Positions 1 through 6,696 of a stretch of DNA of 12,191 bases are shown one piece after another. Under the pieces are notes generated by a model that was given only the letters and a program-made list of their open reading frames with translations, made no database searches and had not been told where the DNA came from. The translations under genes were made by a program, and so were the position numbers. Location of the stretch: NCBI GenBank assembly GCA_038244055.1, contig JBBRTW010000200.1, positions 1 to 12,191 on the forward strand. Direction: 5' to 3'. Numbering within the stretch: position 1 is the first letter of the stretch; every line of letters starts with the position of its first letter. This stretch comes from DASPKW01 sp038244055. GTDB lineage: Bacteria; Planctomycetota; Phycisphaerae; Tepidisphaerales; Tepidisphaeraceae.

Positions 1-884
1 AACAGCGCGAACGTCGGCGTGCCAATGATGCCTCCGAGATGCGCTGGCCCGGTGTCGTTGCAGATGAGGGCATCGGCGATGCCGAGTTGGACAAGAAGTT
101 CGATGTAGTCCTTTGGGTTGACGACTTCGGCGACGGATTTGAAGTGGGCCAGGTCTTCGGCGGTCAGGCGATCTTTCTCCGCTTCACCGATCAGCACGCG
201 CACGGGGTGGCGGGCTTTGACGAGCTTGCGGGTGAGCTGAATGAAATGGCCGACCGGCCAGTTCTTTTTCTCAGAGCCGCTGCCGGGGTGGATGCAGATG
301 ACGCCTTCGGGGGAACGGCGGTAGCCGATGCCGCGGGTGAGGACGGAGCGGAGGATCTGCTGATAGGCGGTCCGGATCGCGGGGGCGGGGGTGAGTTGGG
401 ATTCGAGCCACGCGGAGATGTGGCCTGGGAAGCCTGCGGCGGCCGAAGCGTTGGAAACGGCGGTGCCGCTGGACGAATCGGCGCGGACCGAGCCGTTGGA
501 GGAGCCGGCCGAATCAGGCGGGCGCGGCGCGAGGTGAATGACCTTGGCCTCGGGATTGATCGCGCTGATGTTCCTGCTCCACGCATCGCCGGCTGCGGCG
601 ATGAACGTGAAGATGGAGTGGGCATTCTCGATCAGCTTGCGCGAGGGCTCGGGGAGGGAACCGAGTGATTCCGCGTCGCCGAAAAGGTGGTGAAATGCCC
701 CGCTATCAATATCCGCCGATTCGGTGCGAAGCGCCTTCTCCGCCAGCTTCCCCTTCGAACCATGACTGATGTAAATGATCCGCGATTGCGGATGCAACCG
801 CCCCAGCGCGACCGCAAGCGGCCAGGAGACGATGAAGTCGCCCAGCGCGCCCAGATGGAAGATGAGGATGTTGCGGCGGAGCAC
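1..884 (-). CDS. Glycosyltransferase family 9 (heptosyltransferase-like), 3' end outside the window
   Basis: Transfers a sugar, typically heptose from an ADP-activated donor, onto lipopolysaccharide core or a related envelope glycan at the inner face of the membrane (family knowledge). About 294 residues are visible. The N-terminal Rossmann start is RRNILIFHLGALGDFIVSWP (residues 3-22). The donor-site motifs are HPGSGSEKKNWP (199-210) and CNDTGPAHLGG (275-285), which are diagnostic for GT9. GT9 proteins usually have about 330-350 residues, so only the last few dozen are missing. The start is a GTG at 884; an in-frame stop at 933-935 excludes a much longer start, and I see no ATG between. Oddly, residues about 121-150 are a Ser/Ala/Gly-rich low-complexity insert between the two domains. 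The gene lies downstream of the TPR gene across a repeat-filled gap, so it is probably transcribed separately. The family is certain; the acceptor is unknown. Confidence 0.88.
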   Translation of the reverse strand, partial: MLRRNILIFHLGALGDFIVSWPLAVALGRLHPQSRIIYISHGSKGKLAEKALRTESADIDSGAFHHLFGDAESLGSLPEPSRKLIENAHSIFTFIAAAGDAWSRNISAINPEAKVIHLAPRPPDSAGSSNGSVRADSSSGTAVSNASAAAGFPGHISAWLESQLTPAPAIRTAYQQILRSVLTRGIGYRRSPEGVICIHPGSGSEKKNWPVGHFIQLTRKLVKARHPVRVLIGEAEKDRLTAEDLAHFKSVAEVVNPKDYIELLVQLGIADALICNDTGPAHLGGIIGTPTFAL

Positions 885-931
885 GGTGGTGAGGATACCG
901 TTGGTGAGAGTTGAGACAAGGAGAGGGTTCC

Positions 932-1057
932 GTCATCCTGAGAGAGCCTAAGGCGACCGAAGGATCTGGTTTGGTCGTCGCGGGCCGTTCGTAATGTTGG
1001 AGGGGCCAATCCGTTGTGGCAAGATTCTTCGGTCGCCTGAAGCTCCCTCAGAATGAC
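932..1057. repeat. Imperfect inverted repeat, 36-nt arms, 54-nt loop
   Basis: The left arm (932-967) begins GTCATCCTGAG, and the right arm (1022-1057) ends CTCAGAATGAC. Their reverse complements match at about 31 of 36 positions. The shared core is GGCGACCGAAG. The element looks like a dispersed intergenic palindrome (REP or MITE-like) rather than a simple terminator: the loop is long and no T run follows. It fills most of the gap between the TPR gene and the glycosyltransferase gene, and its left arm contains the stop that closes the glycosyltransferase frame upstream. Confidence 0.75.
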
Positions 1058-1090
1058 ACTCGCCCCTTCATCATCCTCGTTCGCTCTTCC

Positions 1091-1152
1091 TTCTAACTTC
1101 TCGCTTCTAACTTCTCGCTTCTAACTTCTAACTTCTCGCTTCTAACTTCTCG
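1091..1152. repeat. Short tandem repeat TTCTAACTTCTCGC
   Basis: A 14-nt unit built from the heptads TTCTAAC and TTCTCGC is repeated about four times, with one TTCTAAC heptad duplicated. It sits just behind the TPR gene stop on the minus strand. The tract is strongly strand-asymmetric (pyrimidine-rich on the plus strand) and unlike the surrounding high-GC DNA. No coding role is visible. It would be prone to copy-number change by replication slippage. Confidence 0.85.
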
Positions 1153-1155
1153 ACC

Positions 1156-2049
1156 TCACTTCTTCTCCGCCCCCATCATATGCACCTTCGCCACATCGTA
1201 CATGTAATCCGGGACGACGTACTTCTCGGCCGCGGTCTTGATGTGCTCTTTCGCTTTGGCTCCTTCGCCGATGCTGTCGTAGTACAGGCCGACGTAGAGG
1301 TGGGCGTAGAAAAGCTGGCGGTTGAGCGTTTTCTGCCTGAGATTGCCCGCGCCGGCGGTGCCGATGACATCTTCGGGAGTGGCGGTTCCCCGCAGCATTT
1401 CCAGGACTTTCATCATGGGGACGCGATCATCCCCGGCCGAGGGGATCACGGAATCCCGGGCGGCTTTAAGGCCTTTCCATTTGGCCATGCAGAAGAAATG
1501 CCACGCGGAATTTTCGACATCGTCGGGGTTGACCTTCTGATGCTCCTCGAACTGCTTGACGCCATCCTCAAATCGGCCGGCGTAGTAGAGGGCGATGCCG
1601 CGCTGCCACTGGTTGGGGCTGACGCCGCCGGGAAGGCTGGCGACGTAGGCATCGAAATCGACGACGCTCTCCTTGATGTGGCCGAGCATGAAATGGGCGA
1701 TGGCCCGGGCACCCTGGACATCCTTGCGGGTGGGATCGATCTCCATCACCTTATCCGCATCGGCGACCGCGCCGGCCCAGTCTTTGACGTGCTGGCGCAT
1801 GCCCGCGCGGAAGATGAGGGGGCGCGTGTCCTTCGGCCCGGCCGCGACGGCCTGATCGAGGAGCTTGAAGACCTCAGCGGGCTTGTTCATGTCGGCGGCG
1901 TCTTTGGCCTTTTGGAGCAGCGCGTCGACTTCAGTAGGGACCGGTGGAGTGGGCGCATCGGCAGCGCGAAGGGGCGCGGATATCAGGCAAAGAATCAGGA
2001 TGATGAGGGGCCGAGAAAATCCGATGTTGAAACGGCGCGTTGCTTGCAT
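1156..2049 (-). CDS. Secreted tetratricopeptide-repeat protein
   Basis: A 297-residue protein, probably exported and acting in the periplasm or at the cell surface as a protein-binding scaffold (inferred from TPR families). The N-terminus MQATRRFN is followed by a hydrophobic stretch (PLIILILCLISAPL) and a likely signal-peptidase site after LRA near residue 30. The rest is helical with TPR-like signatures: 'DLDQA'-type turns around AEVFKLLDQAVAAGPKD, DWAGAVADADKVMEIDP, and YYAGRFEDGVKQFEEHQKVN. The C-terminal LYYDSIGEGAKAKEHIKTAA resembles the NlpI/LpoB-associated TPR style, but I do not claim orthology. The ATG at 2049 is chosen over an upstream in-frame ATG at 2085 because it gives a clean signal peptide. 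The gene follows gnd by 55 nt on the same strand, so cotranscription is possible although the functions are unrelated. Confidence 0.82.
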   Translation of the reverse strand: MQATRRFNIGFSRPLIILILCLISAPLRAADAPTPPVPTEVDALLQKAKDAADMNKPAEVFKLLDQAVAAGPKDTRPLIFRAGMRQHVKDWAGAVADADKVMEIDPTRKDVQGARAIAHFMLGHIKESVVDFDAYVASLPGGVSPNQWQRGIALYYAGRFEDGVKQFEEHQKVNPDDVENSAWHFFCMAKWKGLKAARDSVIPSAGDDRVPMMKVLEMLRGTATPEDVIGTAGAGNLRQKTLNRQLFYAHLYVGLYYDSIGEGAKAKEHIKTAAEKYVVPDYMYDVAKVHMMGAEKK

Positions 2050-2104
2050 GGGGTGGAGGGTAACGGTCGGGCGAATTCCGCACAATCGCCACGAAACAAA
2101 CCCG

Positions 2105-3634
2105 TCACTTCTTCGGCTTGGCCGCGGGCGGGATCACCAACTGGGGCCGGCCGGCTTCGGGCCAGTCGAGGTGGAAGAACTCGCCGCGCGGCTTATCAGT
2201 GCGCTCGTAGGTGTGAGCGCCGAAATAATCGCGCTGGCCCTGCAGGAGATTGGCGGGCAGGCGGGCGCTGCGGTAGCCATCGTAATACGCGAGCGCGCTC
2301 ATGAAGGCGGGGGCGGCGATGCCGTTGGTGGCGGCCAGCCCGACCACCTTCCGCCACGCCGTCTGGCCCTTCTGGATCTGCTCGTTGAAGTACGGGTCGA
2401 GCAGCAAATTCACCAAATCCGCCTTGCGGGTGTACGCCTCGGTGATCTTCTGGAGGAACCGCGCCCGGATGATGCAGCCGCCGCGGAAGATCGAGGCGAT
2501 CTCGGCGAAGTTGAGGGTCCACTTGTACTCCTTCTGGGCCTCGCGCATGAGCTGGAAGCCCTGGGCGTAGGCGCAGATCTTGGAGCAGTAGAGTGCATCG
2601 CGCACGGCCGCGATCAGCTCATCGCGATTGCCGCTGTATGAGGCGGCGGGACCTTTGAGCTGCTTGCTGGCTTCGACGCGCTCGTCCTTGAGGGCCGAAA
2701 GGCAGCGGGCGAAGACGGCCTCGGCGATGGCGTTGGCGGGAATGCCCATGTCCAGCGCGTTGACGGACGTCCATTTGCCGGTGCCCTTCTGACCTGCGGT
2801 GTCGAGGACGTAGTCGACGAAGTAGCCGTCCTTATTGATCGGGTCCTTCTGCTGGAGGATGTCGGCCGTGATCTGGATGAGGTAGGAATCGAGGTCGCCT
2901 TCGTTCCACTTGGAGAAGACCTGCGAAAGCTCGGGGGCCTTCATGCCCAGCAGGTTGCTGAGGAGCCAGTAAGCCTCGCCGATGAGCTGCATGTCGATGT
3001 ACTCGATCCCGTTGTGGACCATCTTGACGTAATGCCCAGCGCCATTGGGGCCGAGGTAGGCGGTGCAGGGAACGCCCCCGACCACCGGTTTTCCGGGGGC
3101 GTAATTCTCCATGGGCTTTCCGGTCTTGGCATCGACCTTAGCGGCAACGGCCTCCCAGATGGGCTTGAGATGTTTCCAGGAATCGGGATCGCCGCCCGGC
3201 ATCATCGACGGGCCGAAGCGCGCCCCGAGCTCGCCGCCGGAGACGCCCGAGCCGAAGAACTTGCACTGGCTGGCGTACTCGCGCTCGCGGCGAATGGTAT
3301 CGGTCCAGAGGGAATTGCCGCAGTCGACGACGATGTCATCCTTCTCAACACCGGCCGCGATCAGTTCCTTGATTACCGCATCCACCGGCCCACCCGCCTT
3401 GACGAGGATGATGAACTTGCGCGGCTTCTTGACCGCCTGCACGAGCTCCTGCACGGTTTCGCAGCCGACCAGCCCGCCGGGGGGATTTTCGCGGGCGATG
3501 AATTTCCGCATGACTTCGGTCGTGCGGTTGTAGACCGCGACCTTGAAGCCGTGATCGGCGATGTTGAGGGCGAGGTTCTCGCCCATGACGGCCAGTCCGA
3601 TCAATCCGATGTCCGCTACAGCAGTTTCAGGCAT
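2105..3634 (-). CDS. gnd: 6-phosphogluconate dehydrogenase, decarboxylating
   Basis: Oxidative pentose phosphate pathway enzyme converting 6-phosphogluconate and NADP+ to ribulose 5-phosphate, CO2 and NADPH in the cytoplasm. The 509-residue protein has the N-terminal dinucleotide-binding stretch IGLIGLAVMGENLALNIADHGF with VYNRT (34-38). The substrate region SGVSGGELGARFGPSMMPGG spans 129-148. The catalytic block GAGHYVKMVHNGIEY has Lys204, His207-Asn208 and Glu211, the equivalents of Lys183 and Glu190 of the sheep enzyme. The C-terminal QGQRDYFGAHTYER tail completes the active site. Length is slightly above the usual 470-485, so it is full length. The ATG at 3634 is preferred: the protein begins MPETAVADIGLIG and AAGGA lies just upstream. 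In-frame ATGs at 3646 and 3796 add no conserved sequence. The gene is divergent from the small membrane peptide gene. Confidence 0.97.
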   Translation of the reverse strand: MPETAVADIGLIGLAVMGENLALNIADHGFKVAVYNRTTEVMRKFIARENPPGGLVGCETVQELVQAVKKPRKFIILVKAGGPVDAVIKELIAAGVEKDDIVVDCGNSLWTDTIRREREYASQCKFFGSGVSGGELGARFGPSMMPGGDPDSWKHLKPIWEAVAAKVDAKTGKPMENYAPGKPVVGGVPCTAYLGPNGAGHYVKMVHNGIEYIDMQLIGEAYWLLSNLLGMKAPELSQVFSKWNEGDLDSYLIQITADILQQKDPINKDGYFVDYVLDTAGQKGTGKWTSVNALDMGIPANAIAEAVFARCLSALKDERVEASKQLKGPAASYSGNRDELIAAVRDALYCSKICAYAQGFQLMREAQKEYKWTLNFAEIASIFRGGCIIRARFLQKITEAYTRKADLVNLLLDPYFNEQIQKGQTAWRKVVGLAATNGIAAPAFMSALAYYDGYRSARLPANLLQGQRDYFGAHTYERTDKPRGEFFHLDWPEAGRPQLVIPPAAKPKK

Positions 3635-3936
3635 GATATCCTTCATCTCCAGGAGGTTTACGGGAACCAAAGCGGATAAGGTACTCAGGGACGCGGCGGG
3701 GGCAAGCCTCCGGGGGCGCAGTGGCCAATTGCGTGAAATTAAACACTCCGCGGGGATGGATCGGCCGCCGGTCGATCGCGCGCGATCATCCGGCAATTCC
3801 GCGTATTTCGTCCCCGCCTGTTGCGCGGCGGCCGACCTCTGGCGATATGCGCGAAAAAAGGGTATTAGAACGTCAATATCCCAGGCGCGGGCGGAACCGC
3901 GCCGGCTGTCGAGTCTTCCTAACTTGAGGATATGTC
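3635..3936. other. Divergent intergenic region
   Basis: About 300 bp separating the start of gnd (minus) from the 38-residue peptide gene (plus). It must hold both promoters if each gene is transcribed on its own, but I find no convincing paired -35/-10 boxes in either direction. AT-richer patches occur at 3732-3745 and 3853-3884. No conserved ORF, tRNA or riboswitch-like structure was recognised. The AGGAGG at 3651-3656 on the plus strand has no suitable start codon behind it. Confidence 0.5.
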
Positions 3937-4053
3937 ATGTCGCTCTTTGTCGCTGAATTTTTGTACCTGGACTGGTGGCAGTGGCTCTTGTTGATCGCGG
4001 TGGTCGGGGGAGGGGGCTGGTATCTGTGGGCCCGGAAGAACGGCAGGGCTTGA
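3937..4053 (+). CDS. Small single-pass membrane peptide (38 aa)
   Basis: Not a recognised family. The ATG at 3937 is preceded by GAGGA (3926-3930) with 6-nt spacing, a good ribosome binding site. The product starts MSLFVAEFLYLDWWQW, continues with one hydrophobic helix LLLIAVVGGGGWYLW, and ends with a basic tail ARKNGRA before TGA. A membrane-spanning peptide with Arg/Lys on the C-terminal side, probably cytoplasmic, is the expected topology. An alternative ATG at 3932 in another frame gives only 20 residues and is placed too near the Shine-Dalgarno site. The ORF is followed 35 nt later by a strong GC hairpin, which supports a free-standing transcript. Function unknown. Confidence 0.6.
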   Translation: MSLFVAEFLYLDWWQWLLLIAVVGGGGWYLWARKNGRA

Positions 4054-4088
4054 GGTTGGCCGCGATTTAACTTGGATTAGAAGTTGCA

Positions 4089-4130
4089 GGGGCGGCGCGA
4101 ACGGGCGATATCCCCCGGTCGCGCCGCCCC
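4089..4130 (+). terminator. GC-rich hairpin, probable terminator of the small peptide gene
   Basis: A perfect 12-bp stem: GGGGCGGCGCGA (4089-4100) pairs with TCGCGCCGCCCC (4119-4130) around an 18-nt loop. It lies 35 nt after the plus-strand peptide stop and 61 nt after the end of the convergent membrane-protein gene. Only a weak run (GGCTTT) follows on the plus strand, so it is an atypical intrinsic terminator; it may serve both converging transcripts. Confidence 0.55.
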
Positions 4131-4191
4131 GGCTTTGCGCGCGGGGTCGGACGCAATGAAGGCAGACAAACCAGAAATCTCACCCATGCGT

Positions 4192-4515
4192 CTAGAGGAC
4201 TCGAATTAAGCGATACCCCGTGACCGCCAGCAAGAACCCAAAGCCCATCACAATGAGCATGATGATTCCATACTCGTCGCGCGTTTCATTCTCTGCCACC
4301 CAACTAAAAATGGCGCCCGCCAGCATGCCGGCGAATCCAAACGCGATACACCCTATGCAGATTTCCTTGCGCTGGCCGGGAAACGCACGATAAAACGCCA
4401 TCGCGATGGCGAAGAACAAGGCCAGCAGGACCGCCGCGATAAGCCTGACAACGAAGCGCGGCACTAACGGATCGGCCTGCGCGACAGTAACCGCGCACTG
4501 AAGCATGTGAGCCAT
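4192..4515 (-). CDS. Hypothetical integral membrane protein, three helices
   Basis: A 107-residue protein of unrecognised family. Three hydrophobic segments are visible: VRLIAAVLLALFFAIAMAFY, EICIGCIAFGFAGMLAGAIF and IIMLIVMGFGFLLAVTGYRL. The first loop is basic (PGQRKE) and the second is acidic and polar (AENETRDEYG). The ATG at 4515 is chosen because GGAG sits 6 nt upstream; a longer reading starting at 4566 would place a charged, proline-rich extension ahead of the first helix and has no better site. It starts 56 nt after the stop of the 2-hydroxyacid dehydrogenase on the same strand and may be cotranscribed with it. Function unknown. Confidence 0.6.
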   Translation of the reverse strand: MAHMLQCAVTVAQADPLVPRFVVRLIAAVLLALFFAIAMAFYRAFPGQRKEICIGCIAFGFAGMLAGAIFSWVAENETRDEYGIIMLIVMGFGFLLAVTGYRLIRVL

Positions 4516-4571
4516 TTCGCTCTCCAATTCCGCAACCGGTCCGGCTGCGCCAGGCCCGGCGCACAAACAAA

Positions 4572-5549
4572 TTAGAACTTATTCGCCTGAATGAAATCCG
4601 CCTCGCCATTCAAAAAATTGACGATGTTCAAGGTCGCCCGCATGGCCTGCCGCTCGACGCTCTCAAACGTCCGCGAGCCGACGTGGGGGGTGACGATGAT
4701 GTTATCGATATCCTTGAACGGGTGGTTGGACGTCTGCGGTTCGTGATCCAGAACATCGGTGGCGTAGCCGCCGAGTTGGCCGGTCTTGCAGGCTTCGGCG
4801 ACATCCGCTTCATTGACCAGACCGCCGCGGGCGGTGTTGATGATAATGGCGGTCTTCTTCATCGTGGCGATGCGCACCTTGTTGATGAAGTGGCGGTTGT
4901 TGTCGTCGAGGCTCATATGCAGGCTAACGACATCGGCCTCCCTGATCGCATCCTCGGCCGTCGTGCAGCGGTCCACCGTGCAGGCCTTGGCAAACCCCTC
5001 ATCCCAGTAAAGGTCGTACCCGCGCACGTTCATATCGAAGGCCCGCGCCCGCTTGGCGACTTCCTTGCCGATCCGCCCCATGCCGAGGATGGCGATGGTC
5101 TTGCCGAAAAGCTCGGTGCCGGTGATGCGCTTCCATTCGCCCTTCTTGGTCGAGCGCAGGTGCGGCCAGAAATGCTTGGAGAGGGCGATCATCAGGCCGA
5201 AGGTATGCTCGGCCACGGTGGTGTGATTGACGCCGGGCGTGAAAAGAACGGGGAGCTTTTTCGATGTGGCGTATTTGACATCGATCGAATCCAGCCCGAT
5301 GCCGTACTTGGCGATCACCTTGAGCGGACGCCGCGCGGCCAGGCCGGCATCGATGACTTTGGCCGTGATCAGATCATCGCCATTGAGCAGGCCATCGAAG
5401 CCCTCGCCTTCGATGAGCTTGAGCATTTCGGATTCGGGAAGCGGCCCGCGGGCGCGGACGACATCGAAGCCCGAGGCCTTGAGGATGTCGTGGTGTTTGC
5501 CGGGGGTGTCCTGGTAGCTGGTGGTGGTGAGTAATATTCTGTGCGCCAT
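4572..5549 (-). CDS. D-isomer-specific 2-hydroxyacid dehydrogenase (phosphoglycerate dehydrogenase-like)
   Basis: NAD-dependent oxidation of a D-2-hydroxyacid in the cytoplasm, probably 3-phosphoglycerate (serine synthesis) or a related acid; the substrate cannot be fixed from sequence. The protein has 325 residues, the size of short forms without a C-terminal ACT domain. It shows YGIGLDSIDV (82-91), the NAD-binding ILGMGRIGKEVA (154-165) with Asp179 after the second strand, INTARGGLVNE with catalytic Arg241, DVLDHEPQ with Glu270, and TPHVGSRT with His289. All three catalytic residues are in place. The ATG at 5549 is preferred because the protein then begins MAHRILLTTTSY, a normal first strand; in-frame ATGs at 5570 and 5633 overlap the vapC remnant. 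It follows that remnant by 25 nt and precedes the three-helix membrane protein. Confidence 0.92.
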   Translation of the reverse strand: MAHRILLTTTSYQDTPGKHHDILKASGFDVVRARGPLPESEMLKLIEGEGFDGLLNGDDLITAKVIDAGLAARRPLKVIAKYGIGLDSIDVKYATSKKLPVLFTPGVNHTTVAEHTFGLMIALSKHFWPHLRSTKKGEWKRITGTELFGKTIAILGMGRIGKEVAKRARAFDMNVRGYDLYWDEGFAKACTVDRCTTAEDAIREADVVSLHMSLDDNNRHFINKVRIATMKKTAIIINTARGGLVNEADVAEACKTGQLGGYATDVLDHEPQTSNHPFKDIDNIIVTPHVGSRTFESVERQAMRATLNIVNFLNGEADFIQANKF

Positions 5550-5574
5550 GCTGAACTCGCTTCCTTCCATGTCC

Positions 5575-5765
5575 TTACGGGTGAGAAAAGCCGCTGATGA
5601 AATCGCCCACATTAATCGCAATGCTCGGCGCATTTTTCAAGACCCGTGCGTCGCCTGTCAAGCAACGAACGCCAAGCTCTTGCGCCAGACTCACATATTG
5701 AGCATCATATGCTGAGATATTGAAGGCAATCGCCACGCGAAAAGCTGCGTATCGTAAACGATCAC
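5575..5765 (-). pseudogene. vapC-type PIN-domain toxin remnant, internally deleted and frameshifted
   Basis: Directly after the antitoxin stop the minus strand reads GTG ATC GTT TAC GAT ACG, i.e. (M)IVYDT, the usual first strand and first catalytic Asp of a VapC toxin. That frame then degenerates. In another frame the sequence resumes as a typical PIN C-terminal half: RVAIAFNISAYDAQYVSLAQ, ELGVRCLTGDARVLKNAP, then INVGDFISG and a stop at 5575. It contains the SAYDAQYV and TGDARVL signatures (catalytic Asp residues). Complete toxins have about 125-140 residues; here only about 190 nt remain, so roughly 65-75 central residues are gone. The product cannot be a working nuclease. It lies 3 nt after the antitoxin gene, the normal vapBC order. 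Confidence 0.8.
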
Positions 5766-5768
5766 CGC

Positions 5769-5987
5769 TTACTCGCGCCCCTCCCTGATCGCCCGGGTAA
5801 TCTCCTCCGCGGTGATGGGACGCAGCGGCTCGATCGGCGTTGGCAGGCGCAGCGGGGGAATCCGCGGCAGGGCGCTATCCAGAATCCGCAACGCGACCTG
5901 CTCAATCGAACTCCCGGTCCGTACAGCCTGTTCCCGCAACCGGGCATGAAGGTCATCGGGAATCGATGAAATGTTCATTGAAACCAT
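5769..5987 (-). CDS. vapB: VapB/FitA-type ribbon-helix-helix antitoxin
   Basis: A 72-residue protein whose N-terminus MNISSIPDDLHARLREQA is a ribbon-helix-helix DNA-binding domain: a short beta strand, then helix one. The second helix (SSIEQVALRILDSAL) follows. The C-terminal tail PITAEEITRAIREGRE is the toxin-binding type seen in FitA/VapB antitoxins, which bind the toxin and repress their own operon. GTTTCA separates two ATGs; the first (5987) is chosen because GAGGAG lies 5 nt upstream, with the second at 5978 as alternative. Its partner toxin gene immediately downstream is a deletion remnant, so this is an orphaned antitoxin that may still repress its promoter or neutralise related toxins elsewhere. 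Confidence 0.85.
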   Translation of the reverse strand: MVSMNISSIPDDLHARLREQAVRTGSSIEQVALRILDSALPRIPPLRLPTPIEPLRPITAEEITRAIREGRE

Positions 5988-6005
5988 TGCTGCTCCTCGC
6001 AATCA

Positions 6006-6034
6006 ATTCTACCATCGATTCGATACCGCGTCAC
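6006..6034 (-). promoter_or_regulatory. Probable sigma-70-type promoter of the antitoxin gene
   Basis: On the minus strand a -35-like GTGACG (6029-6034) and a -10-like TAGAAT (6006-6011) are separated by exactly 17 nt. They end 18 nt upstream of the antitoxin ATG at 5987, leaving room only for a short leader with its GAGGAG. Four and five of six bases match the E. coli consensus; planctomycete consensus may differ. Confidence 0.4.
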
Positions 6035-6082
6035 TCAGTTCCCGCAAGCGGAATTGGATGAACAAACCAAGCGCCCAATCCA

Positions 6083-6619
6083 TCACTTCCCTGCCCCGCC
6101 TCCCGCCCCCACCCCCTCCTCCGTCAAATACCGCTCGATATGCCGGTCCAGATCGCCCATTCCGCCGGCGCAGTTGGCCGATTCCACGCGGTCCACCATC
6201 TCATCGGTCCACTTCTCCTCCTCGACCTGCTCGCTGATGAACCAGTGCAGCAGGACCTGGGCGGGGTAGTCGTTCTCCTTCAGCGCCGCGGCGTAGCAGG
6301 CGTGAATGCCGGCCGTGTTGGCGCGCTCCATCGCCTGAGCGTGGCGGGCGACTTCGACGATCGAGGAGAAATCATTGCGCGGGGCGGACAGGGCGGTCAG
6401 CGGCACGGGGGCGCTGCGATCGATCAAATGGTTGATGAACTTGACCGCATGGTCGCGCTCTTCGCCGGCCTGCTTGGAAAAATAACGGGCGAACCCCTTC
6501 AAGTTCTGCACGTCGCACCAGACCGCCAGGGCCAGGTAGGAATGGGCCGCCCCGAGCTCGTGGTTGAATTGACGCTGAAGTTCCGTGAGAACGACGGGTT
6601 TGATTGAAATGCCAGGCAT
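6083..6619 (-). CDS. ftnA: Bacterial non-haem ferritin
   Basis: Iron-storage protein assembling into a 24-mer shell, oxidising Fe(II) at a diiron centre and storing it as ferric mineral in the cytoplasm. The 178-residue protein contains every ferroxidase residue of E. coli FtnA at a constant offset of four: Glu21, Glu54, His57, Glu98, Gln131 and Glu134. The context motifs are FNHELGAAHSYL, GEERDH, AMERANTAG and WFISEQVEEE. No haem-binding Met of bacterioferritin type is apparent, consistent with non-haem ferritin. The C-terminus carries an unusual glycine-rich tail (GVGAGGGAGK). The ATG at 6619 has GGAG about 8 nt upstream; the open frame runs further to 6793 but without conservation. The gene lies 77 nt after the small unknown ORF, and an AT-rich patch there suggests its own promoter. 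Confidence 0.95.
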   Translation of the reverse strand: MPGISIKPVVLTELQRQFNHELGAAHSYLALAVWCDVQNLKGFARYFSKQAGEERDHAVKFINHLIDRSAPVPLTALSAPRNDFSSIVEVARHAQAMERANTAGIHACYAAALKENDYPAQVLLHWFISEQVEEEKWTDEMVDRVESANCAGGMGDLDRHIERYLTEEGVGAGGGAGK

Positions 6620-6640
6620 ACAAAATGCTCCGTGAATGGG

Positions 6641-6664
6641 TTTATAAAGTGCGCAGATAGTATA
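6641..6664 (-). promoter_or_regulatory. Possible ferritin promoter, -10-like elements
   Basis: In an otherwise GC-rich 77-bp gap, the minus strand carries TATACT (6659-6664) and TATAAA (6641-6646), both close to a -10 consensus. No good -35 box is seen 16-18 nt upstream of either. I see no clear Fur-box palindrome. Assignment rests on composition and position only. Confidence 0.3.
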
Positions 6665-6696
6665 CCGGGCCGGGCCGTACCGCGAGGGGCGCGGAA

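Noticed and set aside
1091..1152. Possible CRISPR array
   Set aside because: Units are only 7-14 nt and contiguous, with no unique spacers and no cas genes nearby.
1180..2304. Long plus-strand open frames opposite the TPR gene and gnd (to 374 aa)
   Set aside because: They lie antisense to genes with clear family motifs and have the His/Asp/Gly/Ala-biased composition typical of shadows in high-GC DNA.
5769..6034. Functional toxin-antitoxin system
   Set aside because: The toxin gene lacks its central region and is frameshifted, so only the antitoxin can be functional.
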